Shown here: piece by piece, positions 16,293 through 24,403 of the stretch
How positions within the stretch are numbered: the stretch's first letter is position 1
Layout: the number at the start of each line of letters is the position of its first letter
Source: CAWFSE01 sp963697565
Lineage (GTDB): Bacteria > Actinomycetota > Actinomycetes > CAVWCF01
Reading direction: 5' to 3'
Assembly: GCA_963697565.1 (NCBI GenBank)
Contig: CAVOOM010000005.1
Span: 1 to 30,643 of the forward strand
DNA: 30,643 nucleotides
Position numbers and translations under genes: made by a program
The notes under the pieces: generated by a model
Seen by the model: the letters and a program-made list of their open reading frames with translations, nothing else
Database searches by the model: none
What the model was told of the DNA's origin: nothing

Positions 16293-16325
16293 CGACGGCG
16301 CCGCGCGAATCGCGCGGCGCCGTCG
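16293..16325. terminator. Strong convergent hairpin between WS/DGAT and DUF7455
   Basis: Two perfectly complementary 15-base arms (CGACGGCGCCGCGCG and its reverse complement) flank the 3-base loop AAT. The hairpin lies 17 bases after the WS/DGAT stop and 31 bases past the DUF7455 stop, so it can end transcription from both sides. Confidence 0.8.
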
Positions 16326-16356
16326 GGTGGAGGGGAGGTGGTCAGATCAGGAGGTC

Positions 16357-16584
16357 TCAGCGCTCCTCGGCCGCCGCGGTCGCGGGGACCTCGGCCAGCC
16401 GGGCGGTCTCGTCGAGGACCTGGGCCTCGATGGCCGTGAGGTGCTCGCGGTGGGCGCGCATGTGGTGGGCGCAGAAGAGGAGTTCTCCGCCGGAGGGCAG
16501 GATGACCCGGGCGTACGCCTGCGCGCCGCAGCGGTCGCAGCGGTCTTCGGCGGTGAGCTGCGGGGTGGCCAGTGCGGTGGTCAC
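16357..16584 (-). CDS. DUF7455 small zinc-ribbon-like protein
   Basis: This is a 75-residue protein matching the short actinobacterial family DUF7455. The core is LTAEDRCDRCGAQAYARVIL, then PSGGELLFCAHHMRAH. Two cysteines of CDRC plus the Cys and His residues of FCAHH look like a treble Zn site. An acidic/alanine helix follows. The function is unknown. In actinobacteria, as I recall, it sits beside the topoisomerase B-subunit gene and the principal sigma factor gene, as it does here, divergent from the topoisomerase. The start is GTG, with AGGAG-rich sequence directly upstream. Confidence 0.85.
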   Translation of the reverse strand: MTTALATPQLTAEDRCDRCGAQAYARVILPSGGELLFCAHHMRAHREHLTAIEAQVLDETARLAEVPATAAAEER

Positions 16585-16835
16585 ATCTCCTCGCTTCCTC
16601 CAGGTCGGGGCGGGTCGGTGTGGACCCGTCGACAGGGGTAACAGTCAACCAGGCATTCGGCATTCCACCCGCATTCAGGATGCGCCACACAGCGGGTTTC
16701 TGGGCGGTTTCGCGCCGGGCGAAAGGGTGAATGGCCGGGTCGGGCGTGTGCACAAGCTCACAAGCGGCCCACGCGGGTAGCCTGGCTGAGACCGCCCAGC
16801 CCGCCTGCCGCCCCCGCGTTGAGGAGCCCGCCCGC
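16585..16835. other. Divergent regulatory gap between DUF7455 and the topoisomerase B subunit
   Basis: No gene is seen in these 251 bases. A TTGACT hexamer on the minus strand (16643-16648) could be the DUF7455 -35 box, though no matching -10 box is clear. GCATTC occurs three times (16653, 16660, 16671) just behind it. On the plus strand TAGCCT at 16778-16783 is a candidate -10 box for the topoisomerase gene, giving a leader of about 45 bases. GAGGAG at 16821-16826 is the ribosome site for the GTG at 16836. Confidence 0.5.
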
Positions 16836-18965
16836 GTGACCGCCCAGCCCACCGAGCGCACGCCCGCCTCCACCGCCACCACCGCTGCCAAGGCGCGCGC
16901 CGCCAAGGCCGCCGGGGGCTACACCGCCCGCCACCTCACGGTGCTGGAGGGCCTGGACGCCGTCCGCAAGCGCCCCGGCATGTACATCGGCTCGACCGAC
17001 TCGCGCGGGCTGACCCACTGCCTGTGGGAGATCATCGACAACGCCGTCGACGAGGCGCTGGCCGGCCACTGCCACCAGATCGCGGTCGTGCTCCACCCCG
17101 ACGGCTCCCTGGAGGTCCACGACGACGGCCGGGGCATCCCCGTCGACGTCGAGCCCAAGTCCGGCCTGACCGGCGTCGAGCTGGTGATGACCAAGCTGCA
17201 CGCCGGCGGCAAGTTCGGCGGCGGCTCGTACGCGGCCTCCGGCGGGCTGCACGGGGTCGGCGCCTCGGTGGTGAACGCGCTGTCGCTCCGGCTGGACATC
17301 GAGGTCGACCGAGACCTGAAGATCCACACCATGTCGTTCCGCCGCGGGGTGGCCGGCGAGTTCGCCGGCCCGGACCCCGACGCCGTCTTCATCGAGCGCT
17401 CGGGCCTGCGGCTCGCGGGCAAGGCGAAGAAGGGCGTCACCGGCACCCGGGTGCGGTTCTGGCCAGACCGCCAGATCTTCCTCAAGGACGCCGAGCTCGA
17501 CCTCGCCGACATCCACGCCAGGGCCCGGCAGACGGCGTTCCTCGTGCCGGGGCTGACGCTGGTGGTCCGCGACCAACGCGGTCCCGAGACGCAGGAGGAG
17601 TCGTTCCACTACTCCGGCGGGATCGGCGAGTTCTGCGAGTTCCTCGCCCCTGACACCGGCATCCACGATGTGGTGCGCCTGCACGGCTCCGGCCACTTCC
17701 ACGAGACCGTCCCGGTGCTCGACGACAAGGGCCACCTCAACCCGCAGGAGGTCGAGCGCGAGCTCGGGGTCGACATCGCGCTGCGGTGGGGCGCCGGCTA
17801 CGACGCCACCGTGCGGTCGTTCGTCAACATCATCGCCACGCCCAAGGGCGGCACCCACGTGGCCGGCTTCGAGCGGGCCCTGGTCAAGACGGTGAACGAG
17901 CAGCTGCGCGCCGTGAAGCTGCTCAAGGCCAACGACGACGCGGTCACCAAGGAGGACGTCCTCGAGGGGCTGACCGCGGTCGTCACCGTCCGGCTGGCCG
18001 AGCCGCAGTTCGAGGGCCAGACCAAGGAGGTCCTCGGCACCTCGGCGGCCTCGCGCATCGTGGGCCACGTCGTGGCCAAGGAGCTCAAGGCGTTCCTCGC
18101 CTCCACCAAGCGCGCCGACAAGGCGGCCGCCCGCGCCGTCCTGGACAAGATCGCCGCCGCCTCGCGCACCCGGATCGCCGCGCGCCAGCACAAGGAGCTC
18201 CAGCGCCGCAAGAACGCCCTCGAGACCTCGTCGCTGCCGGCCAAGCTCGCCGACTGCCGCAGCGACGACGTCGAGCGCACCGAGCTGTTCATCGTCGAGG
18301 GCGACTCGGCGCTGGGCACCGCCAAGACCGCGCGCGACTCGGAGTTCCAGGCCCTGCTGCCGATCCGCGGCAAGATCCTCAACGTCCAGAAGTCCTCGCT
18401 GGGCGACATGCTCAAGAACGCCGAGTGCGCCTCGATCATCCAGGTGATCGGCGCCGGATCCGGGCGGACCTTCGACCTCGACGCCGCCCGCTACGGCAAG
18501 GTCGTGCTGATGTCGGACGCCGATGTCGACGGCGCCCACATCCGCTGCCTGCTGCTCACCCTGATGCACCGCTACCTGCGCCCGATGCTCGAGGCCGGCC
18601 GCGTGTTCGCCGCCGTGCCGCCGCTGCACCGCATCGAGGTCGTCACCGGGGGCGGCAAGAAGAACGAGTACGTCTACACGTACTCCGACGCCGAGCTGCA
18701 CCGCGTGCTGGCCGACCTCGAGCGCAAGGGCAAGCGGGTCAAGGACCCGGTCCAGCGCTACAAGGGCCTCGGCGAGATGGACGCCGACCAGCTCCGCGAG
18801 ACCACGATGGACCCCCGCAAGCGCACGCTGCGCCGGATCACGGTCGGCGAGTTCGAGGCCGCCGAGCAGGCCTTCGACCTGCTCATGGGCAGCGAGGTGG
18901 CCCCGCGGCGCGACTTCATCATCGCCGGCGCCGCTCAACTCGATCGGGCCCGCATCGACGCCTGA
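16836..18965 (+). CDS. parE: Type IIA topoisomerase subunit B (topoisomerase IV ParE-like)
   Basis: This is the ATPase/Toprim subunit of a second type IIA topoisomerase, 709 residues. The GHKL ATPase domain shows EIIDNAVDEALAGH (Glu and Asn near residues 66-70), DGRGIPVD and LHGVGASVVNAL. The transducer follows, then the Toprim domain with FIVEGDSALGTAK (near 485) and SDADVDGAHI, the Mg-binding DxD (near 560), and the C-terminal YKGLGEMDADQL. The length is close to ParE and short of some GyrB proteins. Toprim reads EGDSALG rather than the EGDSAGG of gyrase. With the A subunit at 20984-23453 it probably forms the topoisomerase IV-type enzyme known in Streptomyces, which decatenates chromosomes. 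The GTG at 16836 is chosen because of GAGGAG upstream; the open frame extends further but is low-complexity. The frame is intact. Confidence 0.9.
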   Translation: MTAQPTERTPASTATTAAKARAAKAAGGYTARHLTVLEGLDAVRKRPGMYIGSTDSRGLTHCLWEIIDNAVDEALAGHCHQIAVVLHPDGSLEVHDDGRGIPVDVEPKSGLTGVELVMTKLHAGGKFGGGSYAASGGLHGVGASVVNALSLRLDIEVDRDLKIHTMSFRRGVAGEFAGPDPDAVFIERSGLRLAGKAKKGVTGTRVRFWPDRQIFLKDAELDLADIHARARQTAFLVPGLTLVVRDQRGPETQEESFHYSGGIGEFCEFLAPDTGIHDVVRLHGSGHFHETVPVLDDKGHLNPQEVERELGVDIALRWGAGYDATVRSFVNIIATPKGGTHVAGFERALVKTVNEQLRAVKLLKANDDAVTKEDVLEGLTAVVTVRLAEPQFEGQTKEVLGTSAASRIVGHVVAKELKAFLASTKRADKAAARAVLDKIAAASRTRIAARQHKELQRRKNALETSSLPAKLADCRSDDVERTELFIVEGDSALGTAKTARDSEFQALLPIRGKILNVQKSSLGDMLKNAECASIIQVIGAGSGRTFDLDAARYGKVVLMSDADVDGAHIRCLLLTLMHRYLRPMLEAGRVFAAVPPLHRIEVVTGGGKKNEYVYTYSDAELHRVLADLERKGKRVKDPVQRYKGLGEMDADQLRETTMDPRKRTLRRITVGEFEAAEQAFDLLMGSEVAPRRDFIIAGAAQLDRARIDA

Positions 18966-18971
18966 GCGCGC

Positions 18972-18977
18972 TACGGT
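18972..18977 (+). promoter_or_regulatory. Candidate -10 element for the first small membrane paralogue
   Basis: TACGGT lies six bases before the ATG at 18984, seven bases after the topoisomerase stop. This gives a leaderless arrangement, although readthrough from the topoisomerase gene is equally possible. Confidence 0.35.
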
Positions 18978-18983
18978 CGCCGC

Positions 18984-19260
18984 ATGTGCTGCTTCGTCGC
19001 CTCGCATCGGGCTGTTCGGCCCGCGCATCGCCTTCCTGCTGCTCTGGATCTTCGGCACGCAGGTCGATGTCGCCTACGCCTCGTACAGCTTCTTCGTGCC
19101 GCTGCTCGGCCTGCTGTTCCTGCCGTGGACGGCGATGTTCTACGCGCTGGCCTACGCGCCGGTCACCGGCGTCAGCGGCTTTGGGATCTTCTTCGTGCTG
19201 ATGGGCCTGGTCCTCGACATCGCCAGCTACGGCAGCGGCGTCGCCTCCCGCCGGAGCTGA
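18984..19260 (+). CDS. Small membrane protein, first of a tandem pair (frame break near 18996-19011)
   Basis: This is a protein of about 91 residues with an N-terminal MCC, then GPRIAFLLLWIFG, FLPWTAMFYALAYAP and a final LVLDIASYGSG. It has two or three hydrophobic helices. It is a paralogue of the next gene: MCC start, GPRI, PWTA and D-x-x-SYG are shared in order. The MCC start and the GPRI segment are one base out of frame. Either one extra base, or two missing bases restoring MCCFVALASGLFGPR (closer to the paralogue), would fix it. The family is, from memory, common in actinobacteria next to this topoisomerase gene and has no known role. Confidence 0.65.
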
Positions 19261-19264
19261 CCGC

Positions 19265-19534
19265 ATGTGCTGCCCGCTGGCGATCGCGTTCGTCCTCGGA
19301 CCGCGGATCGGCTTCTTCCTGTGGTGGTGGCTGGGCACCTCGGTCGAACGCGCGATGGACATGCCCTGGCCGTTCTTCGGCCTGATCTTCGCCCCGTGGA
19401 CGGCCATCGCCTACACGGTCGCGTTCTCGCCCGCCGTCGGCGTGACCGGGATCGGCTGGGGCGTCGTGGCGCTCGGCGTGCTGGGCGACCTCGGCTCGTA
19501 CGGCCTGGGGCCGCTGCGCGCCAAGTGGGAGTAG
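19265..19534 (+). CDS. Small membrane protein, second of a tandem pair
   Basis: This is an intact 89-residue protein beginning MCCPLAIAFVLGPRIGFFLW, followed by WWLGTSVERAMDMPWPFFGL, FAPWTAIAYTVAF and LGDLGSYGLGPLRAKWE. Two or three membrane helices are likely. The paired N-terminal cysteines directly after Met are conserved in its upstream neighbour, as are GPRI, PWTA and SYG, so the pair arose by tandem duplication. It starts four bases after the preceding stop, so the two genes are probably cotranslated. It converges with the carbonic anhydrase gene, leaving only seven bases between stops. The function is unknown. Confidence 0.75.
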   Translation: MCCPLAIAFVLGPRIGFFLWWWLGTSVERAMDMPWPFFGLIFAPWTAIAYTVAFSPAVGVTGIGWGVVALGVLGDLGSYGLGPLRAKWE

Positions 19535-19541
19535 GAGCCGC

Positions 19542-20061
19542 TCAGCCGCGCGGCTCCAGCGGCACCGGCTCCAGCAGGCCGGTGGTCAACGTCGTAGATC
19601 GCGCCGCCGATCGCCACGTCACTGGGCAGGTACGGCCAGGCGCGCAGCTTGATCAGGTCGTGCCGTAGGGCCGCGTGCAGGTCGTCGGTGGTGAGGAAGT
19701 CGAGGCTGCGGCTGTCGAGCCCCCCGCGCTCGGCGATCAGCTGGTGGATCTCAGACTCGGTCGACGACGCCATCCGGCACTGGGTGTGCGGCATGACGAG
19801 GACGCGGTTGACGCCGAGCGCGTAGACGGCCAGCACGAGGGTGCGCAGCACGTCGTCGGTGATGCGGGCGCCGGCGTTGCGCAGGATCTTGGCGTCGCCG
19901 GCCCGCATGCCGAGCAAGGGGAGCGGCTCGATCCGCGAGTCCATGCAGGTGACCACCGCCAGGCCGCGGGCCGCGATGTGCGGCAGCCCCCCGCCTTCGA
20001 AGTGCGCTGCGAACTCCTCGTTGCTGGCCAAGATGTCGTCGAAGGCCCCGCCGTCGATCAC
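19542..20061 (-). CDS. Beta-class carbonic anhydrase (one frame break near 19587)
   Basis: This is a small Zn enzyme interconverting CO2 and bicarbonate, about 172 residues, close to the short actinobacterial type represented by Rv1284. Zn ligands are the Cys of VTCMDSRIEP and the His and Cys of PHTQC; the Asp-Arg dyad is in CMDSR. The N-terminus is VIDGGAFDDILASNEEFAAH. At the C-terminus the open frame drifts after GGAIYDV. Dropping one base near 19587 gives TTGLLEPVPLEPRG and a stop at 19542, matching the usual family ending. The GTG at 20061 is preceded by AAGGAGG at good spacing; the longer open frame upstream overlaps the previous gene and is not used. It lies 29 bases after the sucraseferredoxin-like gene and is probably the last gene of that operon. 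Confidence 0.85.
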
Positions 20062-20090
20062 CTGCCCCACCTCCTTGCCACGAGGCGACG

Positions 20091-20987
20091 CTATCGGGGC
20101 GTTTCCGGGCTCACAGAGGCGGTCCAGCAAGTTGACGGCTGGGCCGGCTTGCGGCACGACTCCTTGCGGTCTGGGCCGGCCGACTCGACCACCTCGACCA
20201 CGTGTGAGGCGCCGTTCGAGAGCAGCACGCGCCAGCGACCGTGGCCCCCGGGCTCGACGTCCGCGACCGCGCCGACCGCGCTGAGCCCGTTGGCCGCCCG
20301 GACGTACGCCTCGGCGGCCTGGGCCGGCTGCGGGTACGCCGAGCGGCCGCGGTACGCCTCAAGCGGGATGTGGCCGGCCAGGGCCGAGCGGACGTCGTCG
20401 ACGGTGCAGCGGCCCAGCACGACGCCGAAGGGCAGCACCGCCGCGGTCGGGGCGAAGCGGTGGCCGCCGAGGTGCGAGGACTCCCAGACCTCAAGGCCCT
20501 CGGCCGCCAGCGCGAGGGCCAGCGGCCGGCCCTGCTCGGCGCAGCACAGGTCGCGCTGCGCGTTGGTGCAGACGAGCGCCATGGGACCGTCGGCCGGCCG
20601 AAGCCAGCCCGCGTCAGGCAGTGTGCCGGCGCACAGCTGCTCGAAGTCGAGGTCGAGCACCGCCCAGGGGTCGGCGAGGTCGGCGATCCGCAGCCACGGA
20701 TCGACCGGGCTGGCGTGCGCGACGACGAGCCGGCGCGTCCCTCCGCCCCCGAGGTCCGCGTGCCGGCCGGGCCGGCGGATGAGCACGACGGTGACCGGCA
20801 GCCCGCGGGTGCGCTCGGCGAGCGCTGCGCCCAGCCCGTCAGGGAGGTGCGACTGCTGCAGCGCGCCCCGGCCCCACGGCCCGGGCTGCTCCAGGCCGAT
20901 CCAGGCCCGGGCGTACGGGGCCGTGCCCGCGAGCGGCTCCCCGGCGGCCAGGGCGGACGCGGAGCAGCGGACCTCGGGGGCGGTCAC
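20091..20987 (-). CDS. Sucraseferredoxin-like (thioredoxin-like ferredoxin fold) protein
   Basis: This is a 298-residue member of the Suc_Fer-like family, whose C-terminal half has a thioredoxin-like [2Fe-2S] ferredoxin fold. Visible features are an N-terminal CSASALAAGEPLAGTAPYAR-type opening, CTNAQRDLCCAEQGRPLALA with three cysteines, and WESSHLGGHRFAPTAAVLPF, the family signature. A later ESCRKPAQPSTC supplies further cysteines. These could ligate a cluster. The family is uncharacterised in bacteria; the name comes from a misnamed plant protein and does not imply sugar metabolism. The GTG start overlaps the topoisomerase A stop (GTGA), which ties its translation to that gene. The last few residues run into the upstream region of the carbonic anhydrase gene and look unusual, so an undetected frame change near the end is possible. 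Confidence 0.8.
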   Translation of the reverse strand: MTAPEVRCSASALAAGEPLAGTAPYARAWIGLEQPGPWGRGALQQSHLPDGLGAALAERTRGLPVTVVLIRRPGRHADLGGGGTRRLVVAHASPVDPWLRIADLADPWAVLDLDFEQLCAGTLPDAGWLRPADGPMALVCTNAQRDLCCAEQGRPLALALAAEGLEVWESSHLGGHRFAPTAAVLPFGVVLGRCTVDDVRSALAGHIPLEAYRGRSAYPQPAQAAEAYVRAANGLSAVGAVADVEPGGHGRWRVLLSNGASHVVEVVESAGPDRKESCRKPAQPSTCWTASVSPETPR

Positions 20988-23453
20988 GCCCCGGCCGGCC
21001 CGCCGACCGCGTGGACCGGGTGGGCCAGCGGTGAGCCGGAGGCGTCGCGCCGGGCCTCAGCGGCGGGGAGGTCGACGGCCATGCCCGAGTCGGACGCGGC
21101 GAGCGCCGGGGCCGGGCCGGCCCAGGCCAGCACGAGGGCGTCCTCGCCCTTGAGGAAGCGCTGGCAGCGCACGCCGCCGGTGGCCCGCCCCTTGGCGGGG
21201 TACTCGGCGTAGGGGGTCACCTTGGCCGCGCCGGGCTCGGTGCCGGGCAGCGCCGAGGAGGACCCCGCGATCGTCACCACGACGGCGTCCCGCGAGGGGT
21301 CGACCGCGCCGAAGAACACGGCCGCCCGGCCCGCCTCGACCCTGATCCCGGCCATCCCGCCGGCCGGTCGGCCCTGCGGGCGGACCGCCGAGGCGGGGAA
21401 GCGCAGCAGCTGGGCGTCGGACGTGATGAAGACGAGGTCCTCGTCGCCCGTGCGCAGCTCGACCGCGCCGACCACGCGGTCGCCGTCCTTGAGCGAGATC
21501 ACCTCGAAGGAGTCCCGGTTGGTGGGGTAGTCGGGCGTGACCCGCTTGACCACCCCGTCGGCGGTGCCGAGCGCGAGCCCCGGGGAGCCGGCGGCCGGCG
21601 CATCAGTGGCCAGCGAGCACAGCGCCAGCACGCGCTCGCCGCGCTCGAGGGTCGCGAACTCCGCAAGCGGGGCTCCGCCCGCGAGCGAGGGGGCGGCCGC
21701 CGTCGCCGGCAGCGCGGGCAGGTCGATGACCCCCAGCCGCAGCACCCGGCCCAGTGATGTCACCGCGCCGTACTCGCCGCGGGCCGTGGACTGGATCGCC
21801 GAGACGATCACGTCGTGGCGCGCCCGGCCCAGGGGCACGGGCAGCGGCTCGGTGTCGCGCGGTGCGGGCCAGCAGCCCCGTGGACGACAGCAGGACCCAG
21901 CACGGGTCGTCGGTCTCCTCCAACGGCACGGCGGCGACGGCCGACGCCGTGCCCGCCGACTCAAGCAGCACGGTGCGCCGGGGAGTGCCGTGGGCCTTGG
22001 CGATCTCGGCCAGCTCGTCGGACACCGTCTTGCGCAGCAGGGTGTCGGAGTCCAGCAGCGCGGTGAGCGCCTCGATGGCGCGCTGCAGGTCGTCGCGCTC
22101 GGACTCCAGCTCGATCCGGCTGAAGCGGGTCAGCCGCTTGAGGGGCATGTCGAGGATGTACTGCGCCTGCACCTCGGACAGCTCGAAGACCGCGATCAGC
22201 CGCTCGCGGGCCGCCGCCGTGTCGTCGCTCGTGCGGATCAGCTGGATGACCTCGTCGATGTCGAGGATCGCGATGAGCAGGCCGTCGACGAGGTGCAGGC
22301 GGTCCTGCGCCTTGCGCCGGCGGTGCTCGCTGCGGCGCCGGACGACCTCGAGCCGGTGGTCGAGGTAGACCTGCAGCAGGTCGCGCAGCCCCAGCGTGCG
22401 GGGCTGCCCCTCGACCAGCGCGACGTTGTTGATGTTGAACGAGTCCTCGAGCGGGGTCAGCTTGTACAGCTGCTCGAGCACCGCCTCCGGGTGGAACCCG
22501 GTCTTGATCTCGATCACCAGCCGCAGGCCCTGCTTGCCGTCGGTCAGGTCGGTCACGTCGGAGATGCCGAGCAGCTTCTTGCTCTTCACCAGGTCGGCGA
22601 TCCGCTCGATCACCCGCTCGGGGCCGACGGTGTACGGCAGCTCGGTGACGACGATGCCCTTGCGCCGCGCGGTCACGCTCTCGATCCGCGTGGTCGCGCG
22701 CACCCGGAACTGCCCGCGACCGGTCTCGTACGCCTCGCGGATGCCGTCCAGGCCGACGATGCGCCCGCCGGTGGGGAAGTCCGGGCCGGGGACGAAGCGC
22801 ATCAGGTCGTCGAGGGTGGCCTTGGGGTGCGCGAGCAGGTGCCGGGCGGCCGAGACGACCTCGACGAGGTTGTGCGGGGCCATCGAGGTCGCCATCCCGA
22901 CCGCGATGCCGGTGGCGCCGTTGACCAGCAGGTTGGGCAGGGCCGCCGGCAGCACCTCGGGCTCGAGCTCGCGGCCGTCGTAGTTGGCCTTGAAGTCGAC
23001 GACGTCCTCGTCGATCGAGGCGGTCATCGCCAGCGCCGCGGGGGCCAGCCGGCACTCGGTGTAGCGCATGGCCGCGGGCGGGTCGTCGTTGCCGAGCGAG
23101 CCGAAGTTGCCGTGGCCGTCGACCATCGGCACCCGCATGGAGAACGGCTGGGCCATCCGGACGAGCGCGTCGTAGATCGCCGAGTCGCCGTGGGGGTGCA
23201 GCCGGCCCATGACCTCGCCGACGACCCGGGCGCTCTTGACGTGCCCGCGGTCGGGGCGCAGCCCCATCTCGGCCATCTGGTGCAGGATCCGGCGCTGCAC
23301 CGGCTTCAGGCCGTCACGGGCGTCGGGCAGGGCGCGCGAGTAGATGACCGAGTAGGCGTACTCGAGGAAGGAGCCCTGCATCTCGGCGGCGACGTCGATG
23401 TCGACGATGCGCTCCTCGAAGGGCTCGGGAGGGGCGGCGGTGCGGCGGGCCAT
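20984..23453 (-). CDS. parC: Type IIA topoisomerase subunit A (topoisomerase IV ParC-like; one frame break near 21857-21864)
   Basis: This is the DNA breakage-reunion subunit of the second type IIA topoisomerase, about 822 residues after repair. The catalytic Tyr131 is in AMRYTECRLA. The quinolone-determining segment HPHGDSAIYDALVRMAQPFS has Ser91 and Asp95, equivalent to E. coli GyrA Ser83 and Asp87, the susceptible residues. A coiled-coil/tower region and a beta-pinwheel C-terminal domain follow. No GyrA-box (QRRGGKG) is seen, which favours a topoisomerase IV-type rather than gyrase role. Near CWVLLSSTGLLART the frame shifts by one base and continues as RDTEPLPVPLGRARHDVIVS; one extra base explains it. 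The start ATG (MARRTAAP) lies 35 bases after the kinase stop. It partners the B subunit at 16836-18965. Confidence 0.9.
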
Positions 23454-23488
23454 GGCGTGATTGTGTCCGACCCGGCCGACCGAGGCGG

Positions 23489-24403
23489 TCAGGGGCGCGC
23501 GCCCACCTGCGCCACACAGGTCGCCGCCAGGCGGGATCCGGCCGCCAGTGCCGCGGGCCACCCGGCCCCGGAGCGCCAGGCAGGCAGTAGCCCGGCCGCG
23601 AAGGAGTCCCCGGCGCCGGTGGTGTCGACCACGTCCACGGGCACCGCGTCGACCCGGGCCGCCGAGCCGTCGCGGCTGCGCACCAGCGCGCCCTGGGCGC
23701 CGAGCTTGACCACGACCGCCTCGCACACCTCCAGCAGCGATCCCGCCGCCTGGTCCGGGTCATCGCAGCCAGCCAGCACCCGGGCCTCCTCCTCGTTGGC
23801 GAGCAGCAGGTCGGCTCCCGCGATCCAGTCGAGGAAGGCGTCCGGGCCAACGGCGCGCAGGAGGCCGCCGCTCGACGGGTCGATGCTCACCGACATCCCG
23901 GCGCCGCGGGCCCGCCCGAGGGCCTCGAAGGCCGCGCCGCGGGCCCCCGCGTGCAGCAGGGGGTAGCCGGACAGGTGCAGGTGCCGCCCGCGGGCGAACA
24001 GGTCAGGGGGCAGGTCGTCGGGTGACAGGGCGGCGTTGGCGCCCGCGTCGGGGAACATCGACCGCTCGCCGTCGGCCGCGACGAGCACCACGCAGGTGCC
24101 CGTGGGCAGCGCGGGATCGATCGCGAGGTGGACCTGCACCCCCGCGTCGCGCAGCATCCGCTCGGCCAGCAGCCCGTACGGGTCGTCGCCGCGCCGTCCG
24201 ACGAAGGCAGCGGGCGATCGGTTCGCGGCGATCCAGGCTGCGACATTGGCTGCCGACCCGCCGCCCTGGGTGCTGATGTGGGAGGGGGTGTCCGAACCGT
24301 GCGCGGTGGCGGTGGCCGCGCGGACCACCACATCGGTCATCACGTCGCCCACCGAGACGATCCCCCCGAGGGCCCAGGCGGCGGCCCCGCCCGCCCCGGT
24401 CAC
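23489..24403 (-). CDS. psuK: PfkB-family carbohydrate kinase, probably pseudouridine kinase
   Basis: This is a ribokinase/PfkB-family sugar kinase, 304 residues. The N-terminal family pattern is GGGSAANVAAWIA, and the ATP/anion-hole motif with the catalytic Asp is DTTGAGDSFAAGLLPA near the C-terminus. The GTG start overlaps the psuG stop (GTGA). This close pairing with pseudouridine-5'-phosphate glycosidase suggests that it phosphorylates pseudouridine to the 5'-phosphate, the substrate of PsuG. That specificity is inferred from context; sequence alone would also allow a ribokinase- or adenosine-kinase-like role. The frame is intact. The topoisomerase A gene follows 35 bases downstream on the same strand. 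Confidence 0.8.
   Translation of the reverse strand: MTGAGGAAAWALGGIVSVGDVMTDVVVRAATATAHGSDTPSHISTQGGGSAANVAAWIAANRSPAAFVGRRGDDPYGLLAERMLRDAGVQVHLAIDPALPTGTCVVLVAADGERSMFPDAGANAALSPDDLPPDLFARGRHLHLSGYPLLHAGARGAAFEALGRARGAGMSVSIDPSSGGLLRAVGPDAFLDWIAGADLLLANEEEARVLAGCDDPDQAAGSLLEVCEAVVVKLGAQGALVRSRDGSAARVDAVPVDVVDTTGAGDSFAAGLLPAWRSGAGWPAALAAGSRLAATCVAQVGARP

Noticed and set aside
16758..19058. A 766-codon minus-strand open frame opposite the topoisomerase B gene
   Set aside because: It is antisense to a gene with complete GHKL and Toprim motifs and has repetitive Val/Asp/Gly/Leu composition.
19411..20157. A 248-residue carbonic anhydrase with extensions at both ends
   Set aside because: The N-terminal extension overlaps the previous gene and lies upstream of a good ribosome site; the C-terminal extension is out of frame with the family ending.
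21537..23966. An 809-codon plus-strand open frame opposite the topoisomerase A gene
   Set aside because: It mirrors the reverse-strand codons and has no motif.
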